Position numbers and translations under genes: made by a program. Below are positions 11,145-22,569 of a DNA stretch of 64,000 nucleotides, piece after piece; within the stretch, counting starts at the first letter, position 1, and every line of letters begins with the position of its first letter. Under the pieces are notes generated by a model. It was not told where the DNA came from and did not search any database. It was given only the letters and a program-made list of their open reading frames with translations. The stretch spans positions 1,324,501 to 1,388,500 of the forward strand of contig JAZGTN010000003.1 in assembly GCA_037783415.1 (NCBI GenBank), written 5' to 3'. The stretch comes from Leptasterias polaris. Its lineage: Eukaryota; Echinodermata; Asteroidea; Forcipulatida; Asteriidae.

Positions 11145-11230
11145 TTGTGTCTTTATTGTGTCCTGGGAATCTCAGGAATTGTTAGAGGATCTTACGGGAG
11201 GGGAACATTCCGTGCAGTTGAATGGTTCGA

Positions 11231-11389
11231 ACTTATTACTGCTGAACAGTTACTAAAAGGGGCCAGTTGTGTTGCCCTTCCAGCCTCGGTCTGGTAACAT
11301 TGATTTGAATGTGAGAAAAACAAGATGGCTGCACATAATTTTTAAAAAGGGTAAAGGGTACTACTAGCTATAATGCACCACAGTGGGCA
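11231..11389 (+). repeat. Direct repeat, right copy (partner 10377-10527)
   Basis: It has the same order as the left copy, with an insertion of TACTAAAA after GAACAGT and one or two single-base differences thereafter. Confidence 0.75.
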
Positions 11390-14300
11390 CTTTCTGGCAA
11401 ATGTTATGAAAAGAAAGGGGGGAAATGAATGAATCTTTGCCCAATGTTTTTTTTGTTTTTTGATATTGGTAAAATATGTAGCCCATTGAGCTTGCACAGC
11501 CCCCTAACATTTCCGTCGTCCCCTCATACGTGAATCATAACAATAAAACTACCAGACAACATCCATCCAACCTTCTTGAACATTAATGTCTTTTTCACAA
11601 GCGACACTTGACATCAGTGTATCAGAATGACTGTGTGCTGTGCAAGACTTACGTAGTTCTGGAAGTGCCATCCGACTTGGTCAGATCATGTTATAACTAT
11701 CTCGGGATGGATGACGGCTTGTTTTTTCTTTAGAACGTCTTCATCACTACGACAGCATGTTTTTATTTAGGATGTCGGTATCATCCGATTTGTCTTAGGA
11801 TCTCAACAACTCAGATGATACTTCTAGAGCTCCCTAGTTATTTTTTAAATAAGAGCGTTGTTTTTTATGTTCTGCTGTACGCATTTTAAATATCCGAGCG
11901 AGCTCAATCTAAAACCTGCCTTCAGTCTAAAGTGTTTGAGCTTTACCTAGCCAAGAACAAATATTGATAAACGGGACACACGGGCGAAGTCACCTTGGAG
12001 AGACGGGGGGGGGGGGGGGGGCTGGGTGGTAACCGTGAGCATACTTGCATAATTGACCTTACCTCTCTCCGATGTAGGCCTTGTGAGCCCGTAGGGGGAT
12101 TGGGCTACACTGTGGCCAGAGACCGTAGTCTCCGTTATGTCTGGGGGAACAACAATGACCACCGAAGTATTTCCATTTCCTTATTCGTTTCATCTGAACT
12201 TTCAAACACTGATGCCCATGAAACCAACATGCAAAACGTCTTTATAGTGTCGTATATAGTCTTGTGCGATTGGACGTCTTGCTTTTTCATTGATGACCGA
12301 ATAACATGCATAATACTTGGAAATGAAGCCAGTGGCAGCCATATTGATGCTCTCATAATTTTTTTGTGTGGAACTCAACCTCTTGTACCGTGATAAACCG
12401 GTGACTGTAGTATGTTGCTATTCTCATAAAATACGTGTTCTAGTTTACAGATCTAATGTATATATTAATATTGAAGTCAGTGGCTACTATGTTTCTTCTG
12501 GTATGAACCACGCAATGGGTTTGCTACTGTTAGGCTACACTGTGGACACCAAGTCATGTGTTTTCAATTACCATGACGAAACTTTACACCATGTTGCCAA
12601 TCTCATCCATTTCAATCTATTAACAATCTACTGTGCTTGTAGTAAACTTATGTTGGAATCATTATATGAGGTAGTGTTAGTCTTAATTTTGTGGTACTCG
12701 CTTGATAGCCGAAACCACCCGCTTTCAAAAGAGTTTAATGGACGGATTTGAACCCGAGCCAAACCCGCGGTTTCGTTCCGTCAGGTTCACTCTTTAATAA
12801 TGTCGATAGTTCTTCAAACTGTGCTCGCGTTTTGATACGAGCTTGTCAGTTTGACCCTATCTCACTCAAGTCTAAAATCTCCAACGGCGAGTTTGACAAT
12901 AGCAAATCATGTGACTACGAGATTGTCTCATTTGTGATAGGCATAGCTCCAAGCCCTATAGTGACTTTGATTGGAAAGTCCTCCGACTGCTGCAAACTTT
13001 GGGACTGATAAATTGCCGCGTTGTGTTTCACAATCCACAAAACAGTAGCTTATGAATGGCGACAATGTTTTGTTCGCTGTTCGCTGGCCCCTCTCGGGCA
13101 TTCACCGAGGTACCTATAACTGACGGTAATTTCATGCCGGTGGCATTTCGCTGAGAGACCCATGGATTGAGCCGTCCGCGTCCGCTCGTAGAACGGTGCA
13201 CGTCTCCTCGGAGGATTAGATTAAAGTTTGCATACAGGCTTTGTTTCGTGAACTTATGGGCCTAATTCCATAAAGCTGCGAGCACAAAATATTGATTACG
13301 GTTTCCTTTTTCTAAGCAAAGTTTAGCAGGATACCAACCGTCGCTGGCAATGTCCATCACACAGTGATTTAGTTGCGAACCGATTTTGTTTTTGACAAGG
13401 AGAAAAGTTTGTGCTTAAAAAAGGTTATTCATCTCCTTGCTCTGACGTCACACTCACGGGCTATTGTCTGCCCACGGCACGTTCTGCCTAATGTAAATCA
13501 AAATGCATGCAAAGATATTTTTATAGTGTACGCGTCCAACCAACTGCGCGCGGTTGCCTACAAATTAGCCATACACAGTAACACACGGATAATCCGACTC
13601 CCAAAATGGCGCAAGAAATAATTTGTTGGTGTGATGACGTCACGTGAATTGGGTCAATTAAAGATGGGCACAGGCCGAGCATTGGGTTTTGGTAAGTTTG
13701 ATGTAATTCTTGCATCTAATTGATTCAATGTACTTCTTATCAACTACATCATTAAAAACAGGATACCCGCACCTTACTGTGATAAAAAGTGCGTTGAACT
13801 TTTGAATCTTTGGTACTGCTTTAACATTTTGGGTTGTAATCAAAGACGTACAGTGTCTTAAAATGTTTCATTTGTTCAATTTTGAACTCCAAATCTACTC
13901 ACCCGGCGTCGGTTGTTGTACAAGAAAATTGCACCTGGAATTGAGTGTCTACAACGTACATTTCATCAATCGAAACATCCAGCGTAATATGATATCGTCA
14001 AATATTGTCCGCACTTCTCAATTAAGACGCGTTCTCTTCAGCTGACTTCCTTCCTGTCTCCACACATCCATCACCATCTACCCGGCCCATATTTAGACAG
14101 CATGCACGATTGATACCGCCGTGTAGTTGGGGAGTGGTCACGTGAGCCATTGCGTGGTATCCGTTTGCCTACGGGAGTTTACATGTGAGGGATCTCGGCT
14201 ATGATTTGCAAAATGTTTACAGTCTATGTCGTGAATAATTAATTCAACTTTGCGGACCGTGCTGGTCAAGTATGATGTTGGGAGTTCAACGCACGTATTT

Positions 14301-14734
14301 AGGCCCGTTTTATTTTAATGGGGACCGTGAACTTGAGACTGAACATTTGGGAACATTGGTAGCTGACCCTCCAAATGACATTTCCAAGATATTCTGTTTC
14401 TAACCCCTGACTAATGTGGCAGATTGATTATGTCAATCAAACTTAACTTTCAAGGCAGGAAATGTTTCATAATTGATTTGACACATGTAATATTAGTACG
14501 CGGACTTAAAGATGTTTATGTATTGTACGCGCATATTATTAGAACCTTTAATGCTTCTCTGCACCCAGGAGTGGGGGCGCTACTTATTACATGGAGTCTT
14601 TGACGATGCCAATGTTATTTGCATCTCTCGTGTATGTAAACAAAACAATACAAATTGACACCAGTTGCACTCTCGAGAATTTTGTCAAAGGAGTTTAGGC
14701 CCGGGGAGTCTATTATGGCCCTTTTTAAAACCGC
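11390..14734. other. Unannotated stretch, no gene seen
   Basis: No exon with convincing splice sites is visible. A poly(G) run of 17 bases occupies 12005-12021. CRE octamers occur at about 13443 and 13634, the second as TGACGTCACGTG. Open frames such as 11995-12393 and 12368-12751 have no family resemblance and are AT- or homopolymer-driven. Confidence 0.45.
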
Positions 14735-14830
14735 GGCTTCGGCTTCTGCTGGGGCTCTGGCTTGGTTTTGGCGTTGGTTTTGGCGTTGGCTTTGGCTTGG
14801 GCTTGGGCTTGGGCTGTGGCCGGGGCTCCG
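14735..14830 (+). repeat. GGCTTG hexamer-type minisatellite
   Basis: Imperfect hexamers run through the tract (GGCTTC, GGCTCT, GGCTTG, GTTTTGGCGTTG, GGCTTTGGCTTGGGC). Overlapping open frames translate it as Leu/Gly/Trp-rich nonsense. A similar inverted tract (AAGCCGGAxxC) lies at 25434-25490. Confidence 0.75.
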
Positions 14831-15007
14831 GCAGTCATGTCGAAAACTTACACAAAATTCGGTACTTCAAACACTTCAAAAAATTGCCTTTGGATTTAAC
14901 AACTCCAAAATTCAATAACGTGCTACTCCGGTTTCGGGGAACTAATGACATGGGAATATATCAATACTGATGTCAATGAAAGCAAAAAAACCAATATTTG
15001 ACTTTAC

Positions 15008-15163
15008 CTGATTTGACCGCAGCAAACGGGTCGGGAGAAGTAATCCTAAAGATGGTATAGTCCAAGCGAGACTCGGGTAATATGACGTCATCAACGTTTA
15101 TATTGTCAAATGCAAGACGGATCATTTCCTCTTCCGTTATGGTCGACTGCTCCATGATCACAC
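15008..15163 (-). CDS. Probable internal coding exon of an unrecognised gene
   Basis: On the minus strand a pyrimidine-rich tract ending TTCTCGTTAAAG precedes the exon. The exon closes with AAATCAG followed by GTAAAGT, a near-consensus donor. Its 156 nt read without a stop and are symmetric phase 1-1, a class common in extracellular modules. The peptide is acidic and protein-like: MEQSTITEEEMIRLAFDN, then INVDDVILPESR, LDYTIFRITSPDPFAAVKS. Its amino-acid balance is unlike the repeat-derived frames around it. I do not recognise the family. It is on the same strand and in a phase compatible with the exon at 61707-61812, so one gene may contain both. It could also be a neighbouring gene or a retained fossil. 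Confidence 0.5.
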
Positions 15164-15483
15164 CTTTAACGAGAATACAATAAAAACGAGACTTGAGAAG
15201 GCAATTCATTATAGGAAGTCACTATAGTTAATAACGAACACACTGAACAAGCGACATGACGTCATGAAGTGACGACATCAACGCATGAATACCATCTGAA
15301 GCAGATATATTTATAAGGTTAAGGGTATAAAGTGGGGCCAATCAGACCAATTAGGGAAGTACAAAATACCGTATTCAGATTTTGTTCATTTATGTTATTT
15401 GTCAACCAACAACGCAAGCGCCAATAACAGGATGAGTTGATGAAGAAAATGTCAAGTTTTAGATGTGGAAGGAAAAACCCCTT

Positions 15484-15640
15484 GAAATGGGGGGAAACCC
15501 ACGCAAATAGGTATAGGGACTAAAAAACACCAATCCACATGCAAGGCCCCGGTCCGGGATTTGAACCGGGGTCCACAGTTAATATCGGCAAGAAAGAGAA
15601 CCAATAAACCAACTTGGCCCCCTCGAGATTTGAGATTCCG
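15484..15640 (-). mobile_element. tRNA-derived SINE with conserved core
   Basis: On the minus strand an A box (GGCCAAGTTGG, 15609-15619) and a perfect B box (GGTTCAAATCC, 15557-15567) sit at Pol III spacing, followed by the T-arm-like CCGGTTCAAATCCCGG. Downstream come GCATGTGGATTGGTG, TTAGTCCC and GCGTGGGTTTCCCC. This core is of the kind shared among deuterostome SINE superfamilies (Deu-like), an assignment from memory. The anticodon-arm region is degenerate, so it is not a functional tRNA gene. Confidence 0.78.
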
Positions 15641-15784
15641 GTTCCCGGAGTCACCGCGAGAAATAACGAAACTTTACGCGAAATTCAAATCGGAAAAAAA
15701 AAATTTCACTGATCATATTTTAAGAAATCATACCTTTAAAAGCTCACGTCACCATTATCAAAATTATTTACATTGAGATGTTGA

Positions 15785-16242
15785 TTATTCATAGTAAAGT
15801 AGGTCATGCCAAACCATTAGGGATTGACTGCTAATCAGTGATTGGCACCCAGACGCCTACGGTGAACGTAAAAATGGTAATTCAATACCAATTGCACTGT
15901 ACCAATGAATATAAACTCCCCGTGGGATTTTAACACCAGACTGGTTCTCAAGTCTTCAACTGTTGCATTAAGTAAAAACCCGCAGATTTTGTCAGTGATT
16001 GCCAATAACCATGACGACTGTATTTGTTGTCGGAGTGTAAATATCAGCACTGCGGTCGTTTCAGTTTGAGTACAACTGGAATGTACTTTTTACGAACCAA
16101 TAAAGGATGAAAGCATTCTGAAGTGAACGTACTGTCAAGCTTTGGTTTTTAAAACAAGTGCAACATATAGGCATTGTGAATAGATTATTTTCGTCAGTGC
16201 ATTCAGGTCGAGTGGGGTTTTTAAGTTAAAACAAAAACCAGT
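15785..16242. other. Unannotated stretch, no feature seen
   Basis: Nothing convincing is visible on either strand. Confidence 0.4.
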
Positions 16243-16476
16243 TACACTCTTAAAATCTACTGGGTCAGACTTTACCCAAATTTCGAATCCTATGGGCCAG
16301 ACCATTTTCTTGGTCAGACTGATTCTGAAAGGGGCTAAAAATGGGATTTTAACTCGGATTCTGCGTCAGTTTGATCCACAATCCTGGCCGTATTGACCCA
16401 GAAATTGGTAAGGCCTCACGGGATCCGGAATCCGGATTAATTCTGACCCGGAAGCTCTGAAAGTGTTGGCAACATT
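16243..16476 (-). mobile_element. GGGTCA-rich MITE, copy 2
   Basis: It begins TACACTCTTAAAATCTACTG and ends CGGAAGCTCTGAAAGTGT. In the minus orientation the family landmark ATTCTGCGTCAGTTTGA is at about 16359. GGGTCA and TGACCC words are dense, but no IR3 is perfect in this copy. Confidence 0.8.
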
Positions 16477-16780
16477 TTCAGTGTTGGATGTTCCATTCAC
16501 CGAAGGGCCAGTGTTCAATTAAGGCAATGCATGTGCTGAGTAAACATGAGTGTGGAGATGAAATACTCAAATAGAAGGAGAAGGTGAATGCACGGTATGC
16601 TGAGTAAAGATATAAGAGCAGTTTTTTCATGAACTCTGGAAAGTGATATGCATTTGACCACGCTAACACCACTTAGTGGCAGGCGCCGCGATGAATTCTG
16701 TTCGTGAAGTTGTAACGATTGGCATTGTCAATCTGTATGTTATGAATGGAATAGATGGGCAGAGTTAAGTGTCATTGTAA

Positions 16781-16799
16781 CCCCCCCCCCCCCCCCCCC
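16781..16799 (+). repeat. Poly(C) run
   Basis: Nineteen consecutive C residues. Several similar G/C runs occur in the window (12005, 26211, 31132, 34156). Confidence 0.95.
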
Positions 16800-16946
16800 A
16801 ATTATGCTGAAAATTGTATACGTGAATAAAAACAGTTAGCAATGATGGACTTGTCTGCTCGTCTCTTTCGTAAACAATTGGTTGTTTTAAGAGTGTTGCG
16901 GGCAAGTGTTCTTGTGCGCAGTGTTGAATTAACTTCGGTACAATGG

Positions 16947-17187
16947 ACACTCTAAATCTGTTCGATTCAGAAATTGACCCGGATCCGTGTCCCGCGTGGC
17001 CTGAGCCATTTCTGGGTCAGTAAGACACGGAATCTGTGTCAAAATTACTCAGAAATGCCGGTCAAATTGACGCAGAATCCGAGTGAAAATCTAATTCTTC
17101 AACCGGTTTCCGGGTCTGCATGGTCCAGAAATGAGGCCCGGAACCCGGAATCCGGGTCAATTCTGACCCGAGGTTTTTCAGAGTGTA
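16947..17187 (+). mobile_element. GGGTCA-rich MITE, copy 3
   Basis: It starts ACACTCTAAATCTG and ends TTTTTCAGAGTGTA. Landmarks TCTGGGTCAGTAAGACACGG, GGTCAAATTGACGCAG and CGGAATCCGGGTCAATTCTG are in the family order. It lies 470 bp from copy 2 in the opposite orientation and abuts a SINE tail. Confidence 0.85.
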
Positions 17188-17285
17188 CAGCATATTGTGG
17201 GTTCGAATCCCGTCTATCCCCGGAGTCATGATGCCTGTGTGTCCGTCAGCAGAGACACTTGATCAAAATTGCTCTGGTCTTCAGT
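17188..17285 (+). mobile_element. SINE fragment, B box and tail
   Basis: A perfect B box GGTTCGAATCC at 17200-17210 is followed by GAGTCATGATGCC, GTGTCC and GACACTTGATCAAAATTGC, a tail arrangement also used by the SINEs at 825-988 and 27855-28105. The A-box half is missing: it was cut off where the GGGTCA element ends. Confidence 0.65.
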
Positions 17286-17580
17286 AATATTGTCAAAGAC
17301 CAGTATCCGTACTTTGTGTGACCAAACATAACCTGTTAAAGCTCACTCGGTCATCGGAGTCACGAGAAAAAAAAGAAGGTGAAAACCCCATTGTAATTTT
17401 GTGACTGTTTTCAAACATCGTGATTTGGTGACGCGAGAGCAAACATGTATCGTTTACCCGGTGTTCCGTTTTTTGTTTAAACCGCATTTTAGGCAAAGTT
17501 TCAAAATATATTTTCCAACATGACCATCTTGCCTGTGTAAAGAGTTATTTAATCCAAACAATGTTGCGCACACCCTTTAA
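17286..17580 (-). mobile_element. MITE family C, copy 2 (partial)
   Basis: ATTGTCAAAGACCAGTATCC, TGTGACCAAACATAACCTG, GTCATCGGAGTCACGAG and GTGAAAACCCCATTG are the reverse complement of the right half of 41205-41555. The remainder decays after about 17480. Confidence 0.65.
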
Positions 17581-18394
17581 TGTGTCTTAATGTGAATAAA
17601 AAAAACTTTACTTTGCTATGAAAATTCAGTATTCAAAATTCAAAACATGACTCCACACTTCATGAAAAATTCAAAACGGATATCAGAGATGAATTAATTT
17701 AACAAGACAGAAACCAAAATAAGTACAGACTAGAAGCCGGGGCTTGTGGTGAGATACCTGCTCATGGACAGACAAACAGAACAAAGAACACGACAATACG
17801 AACAAACTGGTTGAACAGACCGAAATGAAGAAAGATAATTATAGAGACTACCCTCAAACACCGGATCTACGTCACTGTGATTGATTCTGAATGAATGATT
17901 CTCCTTGAAGAGTGAACATTTGTGTTGTTAGAAATATATCCTGGTAATTCTGGCACTGCCACCCCTCCCCAAAAACCTCACAGTCGAGTTAAAATCCATA
18001 GCAGGATCAGGCGTACCGTATGGCAGCGTGGTAACCGAATCCTGGTTCTACCACTTTACACGATTATGGGCCGAGCCATTACTCTCTTCAAGTTTATTTT
18101 TATTCCCAAGGTGATGATTGATGAAGCACGTGACATGTGCCATATGAATACTTAAAAAGATTTAATTGATAAATGCCAACTAGTTTACTTTTTTGTCCAG
18201 TTGGCTAGCACTTCTGTACGATTAAATGTGATGATAACAGGAGGCTATTATGTGAATACGATTTCACCTCATTCCACTTGATTTTTTAAATGATTGTGAA
18301 TGATTTGAAATGATTGGGTTTCCGTAGGTTACGTTATTTCATAATAACTGCCTGTGTTTGTAAGGATCTTTTTGTACATTTAGGTGTTGAAAAC
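17581..18394. other. Unannotated stretch, no feature seen
   Basis: AT-rich sequence without exon-like frames, RNA boxes or recognisable repeats. Confidence 0.4.
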
Positions 18395-18612
18395 ATTTAG
18401 GCCTGGGCTACATTTAAGCCCGGACTTCTTGTAGGCCCTAGCTAAAATGAAGCCCTGTCTACATTAGGGTCCAGTCTACATTTAGGCCCATGCTATATTT
18501 AGACACGGGATATATTTATGCACAGGGTCGGTTCTACGTTAGGCCCGGTTTACATTTAGGCCCGAGCTACATATTTAAATACAGAGTCGGGTGTAGTTGG
18601 GGCTACATTTAG
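18395..18612 (+). repeat. Degenerate minisatellite, TACATTTAGGCCCG unit
   Basis: Variants of CTACATTTAGGCCCGGG recur about ten times (GGCTACATTTAAGCCCG, GTCTACATTTAGGCCC, GTTTACATTTAGGCCCG, GAGCTACATATTTA, GGGGCTACATTTAGG), with a spacing of roughly 18-24 bp. The array is old and broken by substitutions. Confidence 0.75.
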
Positions 18613-20227
18613 GTGTTACACAAACTCCTGTTATGTAGTGTGTCTAACAACAGTAGAGAGAGGGAGGGACGAAAATTCAATTAACATTAAAATGGTTAGT
18701 ATCCCGTCCCACGCATTACACCTACACATCCCCCATGGCTCAAGTTTCAATCTTTTCCAGGGATTCCTTGAACCCCACCAATTAACTTATCAGTCTTAAT
18801 GTAATAAGATAAACAAAATGTCACACCAGTAATCGAGTGACGTCAGGATGACGAAAGGCTTTAAAGTGCGATACTGCCTTGTGGGTATTTTTATTTCAAC
18901 TTGTGACTAAACTTGTGCATGGTAAAGTTATGTAGTGGTTGGGCATTTAAAAGCAAAAACAATAAAACCTTATACACTATTATTGCGTTACTGGAAGGTA
19001 GGGTCATATTTTTTTGTGTGTGGTCAACGAATGCTGATTTATAGGCCAAATTGTCAATATAAATGTCTACTTATTGAGAAAATAGCAAAAATTTGTCACG
19101 GTGTTTTCGTCAAGATCGTTGAACTCATCCACGTTTTGCGAGGTGACAGTGGGCGGTACCAACCGCATCTCTGGCTGCAGCATTCACAATCAACACCACG
19201 GAAATTTGAATCTCCAAAACTTCGCCCCAAGGCGAGTTTTGGAGACTCAACTTCTTCGACATGCTTTTATTGATTTCTAATCAAGGGAGAAGAAATAATT
19301 TCGCAGGAATGCTTACTACCATAACCATCTTTATAACAAGTAGGCTTTCGGATAGAAGTTGCATATTTTTGTTTGGGGTCATTACTAAAGTACGACTGCA
19401 CCTTTAAATATTATTATTTATATTATGCATACCTTTTTATTATGGAGTTTCTAAAAGAGTAACTGAATAAAACGTACAGTTGGTCTTTTACGCACATTTC
19501 TGAAGTGTTCTTACTGGTTAGAATGTCCTGAGCAAGGTTGTTTAAATTGAATGTATTCTGCTGACAATTCAATGCTACATAAACCAACAAACCATATGAA
19601 AAGCTTTAGTCTGCCTAACAGTTCCAAACATTATTAAATCCAAATATTGTATTAAATTCAGAGTAAGGGTTAATAATTTACTTAGTGGCTAGGGTTTGAG
19701 TGGTGGCTTCCGAATACATTCTGAGTCCAGTCTACAAGAAATAGCTCCCCTCTTTTATCAAGTGCACATGCCGTTGAATAAAGGTCACCTCGTGAAAACA
19801 TGGTGCACTTTATTATTTTAATCAAGTTGTGTTATTATAGTTTTTGTTATTGATTTATAAAATCAGTAGGATGGAGTTTTACAGCCTGTGGTATAACAAC
19901 AAGTTAGTTAGGTTATAATGCTCTGAGACGATAGGAGTACACACTTTGACACACTAAACCATAGACAATGATTGAATATAACATTCACATCCATTTGGTT
20001 TTCTTAAGTTGTTTGCTTATTGTCTGGTTCTTGAAAACTTTGCAAAAATAGTCCATTATGTGAAAGAGACTAAGTGCTGCGCAAAAACAATTCACAGCCT
20101 AAAGAATTGCCCTCGAACATGAATAGAGCAATTCGTAAATATATTGAAGAAAGAAAATCACAAATTGTGATGATTTATAAATGTATTATTTTCGTTGAAG
20201 GTACTTATGACTTGCAATAACAAGGCG
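18613..20227. other. Unannotated stretch with one hairpin
   Basis: No gene is seen. At 19209-19247, TCTCCAAAACTTCGCC and GGCGAGTTTTGGAGA form a stem of about 16 bp, with one bulge and a CCAA loop. The loop and arm lengths do not look like an animal pre-miRNA. A CRE octamer spans about 18838-18845. Confidence 0.45.
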
Positions 20228-20372
20228 AGGAACCAGTCTTCACTGCATGGTAATGACCTCTGTTGGTGGCTGGCCGCTGTTAATGGTCCTCGCCTATGGC
20301 TCGGTCCATTAACAGCGGCAAGCGACCAACCCGGTCATTACAACGCGGTGAAGACCGGGTCTTGACTATGTT
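20228..20372. repeat. Long imperfect hairpin
   Basis: The left arm (ACCAGTCTTCACTGC, GGTAATGACC, GGCCGCTGTTAATGG) is inverted in the right arm (CCATTAACAGCGG, CGGTCATTAC, GGTGAAGACCGGGTC) around a short centre near CCTCGCCTATGG. The arms are about 65 bp, which fits a foldback-type MITE. Confidence 0.75.
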
Positions 20373-21065
20373 GTTGACTACCGGTAATTAAATTATAAAG
20401 TGTCGCTTCGTGATAACAGTCTGGCCTCACAAAAACAAACCTGCCTACTTGGTTTTATGTTTACTATACACGCTATATATAGCAGTTTGAAGCAATGCGT
20501 TACAATGCGGGAATTTCTAAATGCTGAATTTATCATACAAAGAAACTTCGTCCTCCTCGACGTTTTGTATAACAATAATTAAACATGCAAATTAATTTCG
20601 TACAGCGCCATCAATTATCAAAAATTTGTCAATACTTGTCACATTTGAAACCAACAGGCGTTTTAAATGTCACACTTATAGTTATATGAAGAAAAGGGAG
20701 CCTGCAGGCTGTAACGAAAGAGTCAAGATAATTATGTACACGTCTCAGGCACCAAGGGGTTAATTCAGAATTTGATGCGCATTTCTTGAAGGTAGTCTTT
20801 TTTATGAAATGATGGTTGGAAAAACGTTTTTAAATAAGAATATATAAAATGATCCACACAAAATGTACCTCGAAATTGTGTGGTTTTCCTTTTACTTCGT
20901 GAACTATAACACAATCGGCCATTTAGTAGAACCACTTTTCTGACTCTACGAAATGGTGGACCGTGTCACTTCACGAAGTGAAAGGAAGACCCCCACAATA
21001 TCGAGGTACATTTGTGTGGATCTGAAGGCAACGTGTCCCTTTAAGAAAAAGTCCACACCGTCTTA

Positions 21066-21235
21066 TCGGTAAATTCTACCCCACCGATAGATTCTACCCC
21101 CATCGGTAGATTCTACCCCCATTGGTAGATCCCATTGGTAGATTGTACCCCCGACGGTGGATTCTACCCCATTGGTAGATTGTACCCCCGACGGTGGATT
21201 CTACCCCATTGGTAAATTCTTCCCCTATCGAGAGT
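21066..21235 (+). repeat. Minisatellite block 1 (about 9 units)
   Basis: Units of 13-20 bp derive from GGTAGATTCTACCCCCATC. A 37-bp doublet (GGTAGATTGTACCCCCGAC plus GGTGGATTCTACCCCATT) is itself duplicated. Confidence 0.85.
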
Positions 21236-21410
21236 GTCAAGATAAGTACACGTCAGGCACCGCGGGGTTAATTTAGAATTTGATGCGCTTTTCTTGAAGG
21301 TATTGGTGGTCTTTCTGATATAAATAAAATGGCAATCAGCAAGATAAATATACTAACAAGAAAGCTTTTAGATAAAAATGCATCCCCCAGGAAAGCAATT
21401 ATGCCACGTC

Positions 21411-21790
21411 TTTAAAAAGTACACGTTGCCTTCGGATTGAGCGCTTTGGGAAAAACAAACAACGTGTTTGTTATGAAATGATGGTTGAAAAATATGTTTT
21501 TAAAGAAGAATATGTATAATGATCCGCACAAAATGTACCTCGAAATTGTGTGGTTTTCCCTTAACTTCGTGAACTAACACGGTCGGCCATTTAGAAGAAC
21601 CACTTTTCTGACTCTACAAACTGGTGGACCGTGTTAGTTCACGAAGTGAAAGGAAAACCCCACAATTTCGAGGTACATTTGTGTGGATCATTATATTCTT
21701 CTTTAAAAACATATTTTCAACCATATTCATTTCATAACAAACGCTTATATAGCCCAAAGCGTCCAATCTGAAGGCAACGTGTCTCTTTAA
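21411..21790. mobile_element. Long-TIR MITE within satellite unit 2
   Basis: The left end, CTTTAAAAAGTACACGTTGCC, and the right end, GGCAACGTGTCTCTTTAAG, are inverted. The arms continue for about 160-170 bp on each side (GCGCTTTGGG/CCCAAAGCG, TTTTTAAAGAAGAAT/ATTCTTCTTTAAAAA, ACAAAATGTACCTCGAAATT inverted on the right). TTAA sits at both termini, as expected for piggyBac-type MITEs. A 62-codon minus frame over this region is a repeat shadow. Confidence 0.75.
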
Positions 21791-21802
21791 GAAAAAGTCC
21801 AC

Positions 21803-22020
21803 ACCTATCGGTGAATTCTACCCCACCGGTAGATTCTACCACCATCGGTAGATTCTACCCCCATTTGTTAAATTTTACCCCATCAGTAAATTCTGCCCCC
21901 ATCGGTAGATTTTACCCCCATCGGTAGATTCTACCCCCATCGGCAGATTCTACCCCAAACGGTAGATTCTACCCCCATCGGTAAATTCTACCCCCATCGG
22001 TAAATTCTACCCCCATCGAA
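21803..22020 (+). repeat. Minisatellite block 2 (about 11 units)
   Basis: The 19-bp unit GGTAGATTCTACCCCCATC is well preserved here. The word GGTAGATTCTACC is nearly palindromic, so every unit has dyad symmetry. Confidence 0.88.
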
Positions 22021-22189
22021 AGTGTCAAGATAAGTACACGTCATGCACCAAGGGGTTAATTTAGAATTTGATGCGCATTTCTTGTAGGTATAGTCTTTCT
22101 GATATAAATAAAATGGCAATCAGCAAGATCATTGTACTAATAAGAAAGCTTTTAGACAAAATGCATCCCAGGAAAATAATTATGACACG

Positions 22190-22565
22190 TCTTTAAAAGT
22201 ACATGTTGCCCTCGGATTGGGCGCTTCGGGCTAAAAAACACGTTTGCTATGAAATGAATATGGTTGAAAAGATGTTTTTAAAGAAGAATATAATGATCCA
22301 CACAAAATTGTGTGATTTTCCTTTAACTTCGTGAACTAACGTCGGCTGTTTAGTGGAACCACTTTTCTGGCTCTACAAAATGGTGGACCGACCGTGTTAT
22401 TTCACGAAGTATTAGGGAAATCCCACAATTTCGAAGAACATTTGTGTGGATATTCTTATTTAAATACATACTTCATACTTCCAACCATATGCATTTCATA
22501 ACAAACGCTTATATAGCCCAAAGCGTCCAATCCGTCCAATTCGAAGGCAACGTGTCCCTTTAAGG
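22190..22565. mobile_element. Long-TIR MITE within satellite unit 3
   Basis: It has the same structure as 21411-21790: CTTTAAAAGTACATGTTGCCC on the left and GGCAACGTGTCCCTTTAAG on the right. It is slightly shorter, and the right arm has AAATACATACTTCATACTTC where unit 2 has an intact arm. Confidence 0.7.
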
Positions 22566-22569
22566 AAAA

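Noticed and set aside
19209..19247. Hairpin considered as a miRNA precursor
   Set aside because: The stem is about 16 bp with a 4-nt loop, too short for a canonical animal pre-miRNA.
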